From Membranipora membranacea (Eukaryota; Bryozoa; Gymnolaemata; Cheilostomatida; Membraniporidae), in NCBI GenBank assembly GCA_914767715.1, contig OU612068.1, forward strand, positions 3,036,001-3,100,000: a stretch of 64,000 nt of DNA, written 5' to 3'. The notes below the pieces were generated by a model. The model saw only the letters and a program-made list of their open reading frames with translations, was not told where the DNA came from and ran no database searches. Position numbers and translations under genes: made by a program. This document shows, piece after piece, positions 59,700-64,000 of the stretch (within the stretch, counting starts at the first letter, position 1; the number at the start of each line of letters is the position of its first letter).

Positions 59700-61037
59700 C
59701 TTCAAAGCAAAGAAAACCTAAATCTTCCTACCAGATATCCCTGGATGGGTCAAAAATTATGAAGACAAGGAGTACTCTGAGTGACAGTCAGCTACAAGTA
59801 CTAGCAAGTGTTTTGTGACCCAATTGATTTATAGCCTGGCGATAAAGTAAATATAGATACTGAGGTAGGAATTTTCTCCACTCGCATATTAAGGAAGTAA
59901 TTTTTAGGTTCTCAAACTAATACAACCATAACAAGCTGCAGGTTACACCTAATTCAATTTTTCTTCACTTGAAGTTTGCTGCAGGTAACAGTTTAAGACT
60001 GGAGTACAAAATTATTTTAGAACAGAGAAAATTTTGTTCTACTCAACAGAACTCTTATGTTTATTTGTTTAAAGAGGTTTTCTAGAAAGTTTACAGATAA
60101 CAGAGTAGTTAAAAAGTAACTTGTTGGCCTCACCTAATAGATAAGTACTCATACTGAGTGAATTAGAGGATAACAGCTACCCATTGATGAGTAACAGAGT
60201 CTTAAATATCCAGTTTCTCTGATTCAATACCATACACTTTAACTTAGATAGTTGCTCTTGGATTTCACATTCAATTCATTTGACTTGTTGATTTATAGAT
60301 AAATAGATAGACAGTTGAAAATACATACTGCTACTAAACTCAGGTAGGCTCGAATTTCATCATTTTAAGTGGCCTAATCTTGTCACTGTTGGGTTCAGTT
60401 CTTTAGAGTCCAACCTTATTTATTGAGTCCTCATTCCTTCAAAAGGTGATGTGACAGTTGTGTTGAGTGAGTGAGGTCCTCAGTTCATTGTTGTAAACTG
60501 AGGAAAATTGTGAAAACTCAACACAACTGTCACATCACCTTTCAAAGGAAGGTGTTCAGCCAGTTGAGTCCTGTTATCTTCACAAGCAAGGCCTTGCTTT
60601 CACCTACTTGGTCTTGCTTAATAACAATCAATATAATGTTATATTATTTTGAACTGCAATCAATAATCCAGGGATAATCTTTGAGGGTTTGATGATGGAA
60701 TGGTTGTCACATTCATGATATCCTCTAGTACGACTACTAGTCATACTAAAGGATCTCATGTATGTGGCTCATTATTGTCATGTCGAAATGTATTGTACAC
60801 CTTCTTTTTACATAAACTCTTGTTTATTTTGCCACACTGATGTTGGATGGCTCCTAGCTTACTAATATTTCTTCACCAGGTATAAGGTGTTCCGCATGTT
60901 GATACCACCAAAACTCCTTTGACGTCCAAATCCCCTTGTGGTTAAAAGTAATACTACATTATAAATTACCATCACCTGTCCATACCATACCATATAATAA
61001 TATTTGTCTATTTTATCTCTTTTAGAATCTTTTAAGG
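59700..61037. promoter_or_regulatory. Shared head-to-head upstream region of FLOT2 and PPP4C
   Basis: 1338 bp separate the two start codons, which point away from each other, so both promoters must lie here or in unseen 5' exons. The only strong internal structure is a hairpin at 60436-60548. No TATA box or CpG-rich stretch stands out. Confidence 0.5.
60436..60548. repeat. 32-bp-arm hairpin between FLOT2 and PPP4C
   Basis: Arms 60436-60467 and 60517-60548 (core GGTGATGTGACAGTTGTG and complement) are almost perfectly complementary. The loop contains a second, smaller inverted pair (CCTCAGTT/AACTGAGG). Confidence 0.85.
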
Positions 61038-64000
61038 ATGACAGAGGATCTTGATAGGTGAGTGTTGGTGTACATGATCTTGCTGCTTGGTAGATGGGCA
61101 CTGGCCTCCATGAAAAGAAAGACTAAGAGGCACATAACTAGCACTGATTGTCAGCATTGCTTAATGTGTTATGACTAATGTTGAGTTCAATGCTGTATCT
61201 GTATTTCAAAATACCTAACATGCCAGGTGTTACCTGAGTAGACTCGATCCCTGCTTCACCTGGTATTTTTCAACTAAATGACTAAGTTAAAAGGCTATAT
61301 GGAAGAGTAAGGGCTGTAGTTTATCATAGACAACTTGAGTCAGCTCTTTTTTTATGATTTCTTACATAACGTAACAGACAAATCGATCAGCTGAGGAGAT
61401 GTGAGATTATCAAAGAAAGTGAGGTGAAATCCTTGTGTGCCAAAGCTAGAGAAATATTAATAGAGGAGAGTAATGTACAACGGGTCGATTCTCCGGTGAC
61501 GGTAAGTATGTCATGACGTCACAGTAAGTATGACAGGCTGTGACAATAAGTGTGACAGACAGATTATCAGATAAGCACCTTTATCTTAGGACATTTATCA
61601 GGTTGAATGATTACCTTGTAGATGATCGTTATGGCCTTAGATACCAGTCAAAGCATATTAATTGAAATTGTTGTAAAAGTTTTTACACATATTGAACAGT
61701 TTGACCAACAGAACTATACTCCTATGCATTGACATGGACCTCAGAAGGGAATATATCATATAAATACATTATTTGAATATTTACATAACATATGACTCAT
61801 TTAGATATAAGATGGCCGAAAATAGATAGTCGTCTGATTCCTCACACTTGCCAGATTTCCCTGAAAGACGCAATATTACCAGGCACATGGTCTATCTTGG
61901 CAGCTACGAAGAACTATAATTTCCATAAAATCATAATGATTAACTATTTTTAGGTGTGTGGCGATATACATGGTCAGTTTTATGACCTGAAAGAATTATT
62001 CAAAGTCGGTGGAGATGTTCCGGACACAAACTACTTATTTATGGGTGACTTTGTGGATCGAGGATTTTACAGTGTAGAAACATTTCTACTTCTATTAGCA
62101 CTAAAGGTATGGGTACCCTGGACAAATATATTGACAAAAAATGAAAATTGCAAAATATTGGTCACATTTCTTCTGCATCCCCTATTATAGGGGACAACAA
62201 CTGGCACTGCCTCATTCAGTCAACTTGAAATAAGTCTGAATACAAGACATTGCTATCAGTGACCCCAGATACTTGATATGATAACTATGTTCCCTTCTGC
62301 GCTGCCTAATGCCCAATTGAGTAATGATCCGATTTACCAGGAAGTAATTGTTCCAAACTTTCCTCTTGTGACAGGTTCGTTACCCTGACAGAATCACATT
62401 GATACGAGGTAACCACGAGAGCAGACAGATCACACAAGTCTATGGTTTCTATGACGAATGTTTGCGGAAATACGGCTCCATAACTGTGTGGAGATATTGT
62501 ACAGAAATATTTGATTACCTCAGTCTTTCAGCTATCATAGATGGACAGGTTTGTTTTCTGTCAATAGCTCCACTTTACTTGACAGCATATCTTTCTAGTA
62601 CATATATATATATAGCTTATTGTAATGCAACTCTTGCAGAGGTTTCCCTGTATATATTTGGAGACATGATGCGACCATTTTTGTTCTTTTTAATCTGATT
62701 ATTCCCTTCCTAGAAATATTTGGCACACTATTCCCACCAACTTGGCTAAACACGCCTCGCAGTGATCTTGTCGGTTGTAGATGATGATAGTGATGAGATA
62801 CTGATATAAGCACAACTTCTTTGCTATTCAATGTAGAGGTCATCTTGGGAAAATGAATAAATAATTGAGTATTAATTTGAATCCATTTTTTATATGTTTT
62901 GTTATTTTGTAGATATTTTGCGTCCATGGGGGACTATCACCATCAATAAATACATTAGATCAAATAAGAGGTATAGATAGGAAACAGGAAGTGCCCCATG
63001 ACGGACCAATGTGTGATCTACTCTGGTCGGATCCTGATGGTTTGTATTACTGACAGCCAACTTTGAGCAAATAGAAAAAAATTGTAATGGTAAATATGAT
63101 CATCTAAACCATGCGCAAAGTTTCGCTTGAAAGTTTAGCTACAAACATAAAATAATCTACTAAAAACCCTTACTTCACAACTGCTTCCCAGGCAACTCAT
63201 TGTTAGTTAGTATTGACTGTCTATGATGTTACTGATCAGTCCATCTAAGTGCAAGCATTTGGAGCCTCGAACAATGTTGATTAAATACGATTAAATTTAA
63301 CTTTATCTTGCAGACACGCAGGGTTGGGGTGTTAGTCCTCGAGGAGCTGGATACCTATTTGGCCTTGATGTGGTACAGCAGTTTATACAGACTAATAACC
63401 TAAAGTTGATATGCAGAGCACATCAGCTTGTAATGGAGGGATGGAAAGCGCATTTCAATGAGACTGTCATTACCGTGTGGTCCGCTCCTAACTACTGTTA
63501 CAGGTACTAAACTTCATAAACATTCACATCGAAACGAGATGTTAGTTTTAAAAATTTTGAGTTACTGATTAGAAACTTCCAAACTGGCTCACATGCGATG
63601 ATTAAATTGTTCTCATCAGTGTTGTCCCCAAACTCCCTGGTCAAGCAACCATTTAGCAGGTTGTTAGGAGTTGCCTCCTCACGTACCTTGGTCACGTTAA
63701 AGTCAATTGGTCATAATAAATACGTACGTATATGAGTATATTTATACTCACTTAACCATATGAAAAAGTGTTAATGATTATTGTTGAATCACAGCAAGTA
63801 CTTACCTTCTAGTATCAGAGTCAATATCTAGGTATAAAGCTCACCGTCGCATTTGCTGATGCCGTATTATGATCTTATCGTTTATTCTGCGTGTTATTTA
63901 CACTCACCAATCATTATTCAGATGCGGTAATGTTGCTGCAATATTAGAACTAGATGAACATCTCCAGAAGAGTTTTACTATATTTGAAGCCGCTCCTCAG
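61038..64000 (+). CDS. PPP4C: PPP4C, protein phosphatase 4 catalytic subunit (partial)
   Basis: Seven exons are visible (61038-61057, 61379-61501, 61954-62106, 62375-62548, 62913-63039, 63314-63503, 63922-64000); the gene continues past the window. Metallophosphatase signatures are intact: GDIHGQ, GDFVDRG, RGNHESR (catalytic His and metal ligands), HGGLSP, ICRAHQ and SAPNYCYR. Agreement with PP4C rather than PP6 or PP2A comes from stretches such as [17 protein letters not shown] and [20 protein letters not shown]. About 286 of roughly 307 residues are covered. The enzyme dephosphorylates Ser/Thr in DNA-damage, centrosome and splicing contexts with PP4R subunits. Exon 2 is 123 nt where 124 are needed; the frame breaks near 61440 and would stop early if the sequence is correct. 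Confidence 0.94.

Overview
This window is animal (metazoan) nuclear DNA. It is AT-rich, its genes are split by GT-AG introns, and it carries many transposon remnants. The conserved genes are of ordinary eumetazoan type: an EMX-family homeobox gene, NOA1, RNF185, FLOT2 and PPP4C. Together with lineage-specific collagen-like membrane proteins and DIRS, LINE and foldback repeats, they suggest a non-vertebrate eumetazoan. I cannot name the species from sequence alone. A run of exactly 500 N (2989-3488) shows this is part of a scaffolded draft assembly.

Layout. 1-6.5 kb is repeat territory: a large, nearly identical inverted repeat beside the gap, then a retroposed DIRS-like reverse transcriptase/tyrosine recombinase fragment with an 18-bp target duplication. 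9.6-24 kb holds a tandem duplication on the minus strand of a gene for a type II membrane protein. Its cytosolic tail is tyrosine-rich, followed by one membrane helix, a short coiled coil and a collagen Gly-X-Y stalk. The two copies have since been altered by a foldback element carrying a LINE (copy 1) and by two piggyBac-like MITEs (copy 2). 27.4-30.9 kb is an EMX-like homeobox gene. 34.2-42.2 kb is NOA1 on the minus strand, a mitochondrial circularly permuted GTPase, with all 14 exons reconstructed. 42.2-48.2 kb is a transposon cluster: an LTR-like pair flanking an orphan ORF, and two inverted-repeat elements.

48.8-51.6 kb is RNF185, an ER-membrane RING E3 ligase. Its exon 2/intron 2 boundary has been amplified into 33 tandem copies, each with its own splice donor and each a multiple of 3 nt. 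53.0-59.7 kb is FLOT2 (minus strand, 9 exons), tail-to-tail with RNF185 and head-to-head with PPP4C. PPP4C starts at 61038 and runs off the right edge. Its exon 2 lacks one base relative to the expected frame, which is probably a sequence or assembly error.

The conserved genes do not form one pathway. The most unusual points are the splice-donor minisatellite in RNF185, the paired collagen-stalk proteins with conserved SH2-type tyrosine motifs and a shared upstream ORF, and a 31-bp perfect palindrome flanked by an 8-bp direct repeat. Exon coordinates come from reading splice sites and checking that phases add up. No alignment or database search was run, so percentages and orthology are by-eye judgements.
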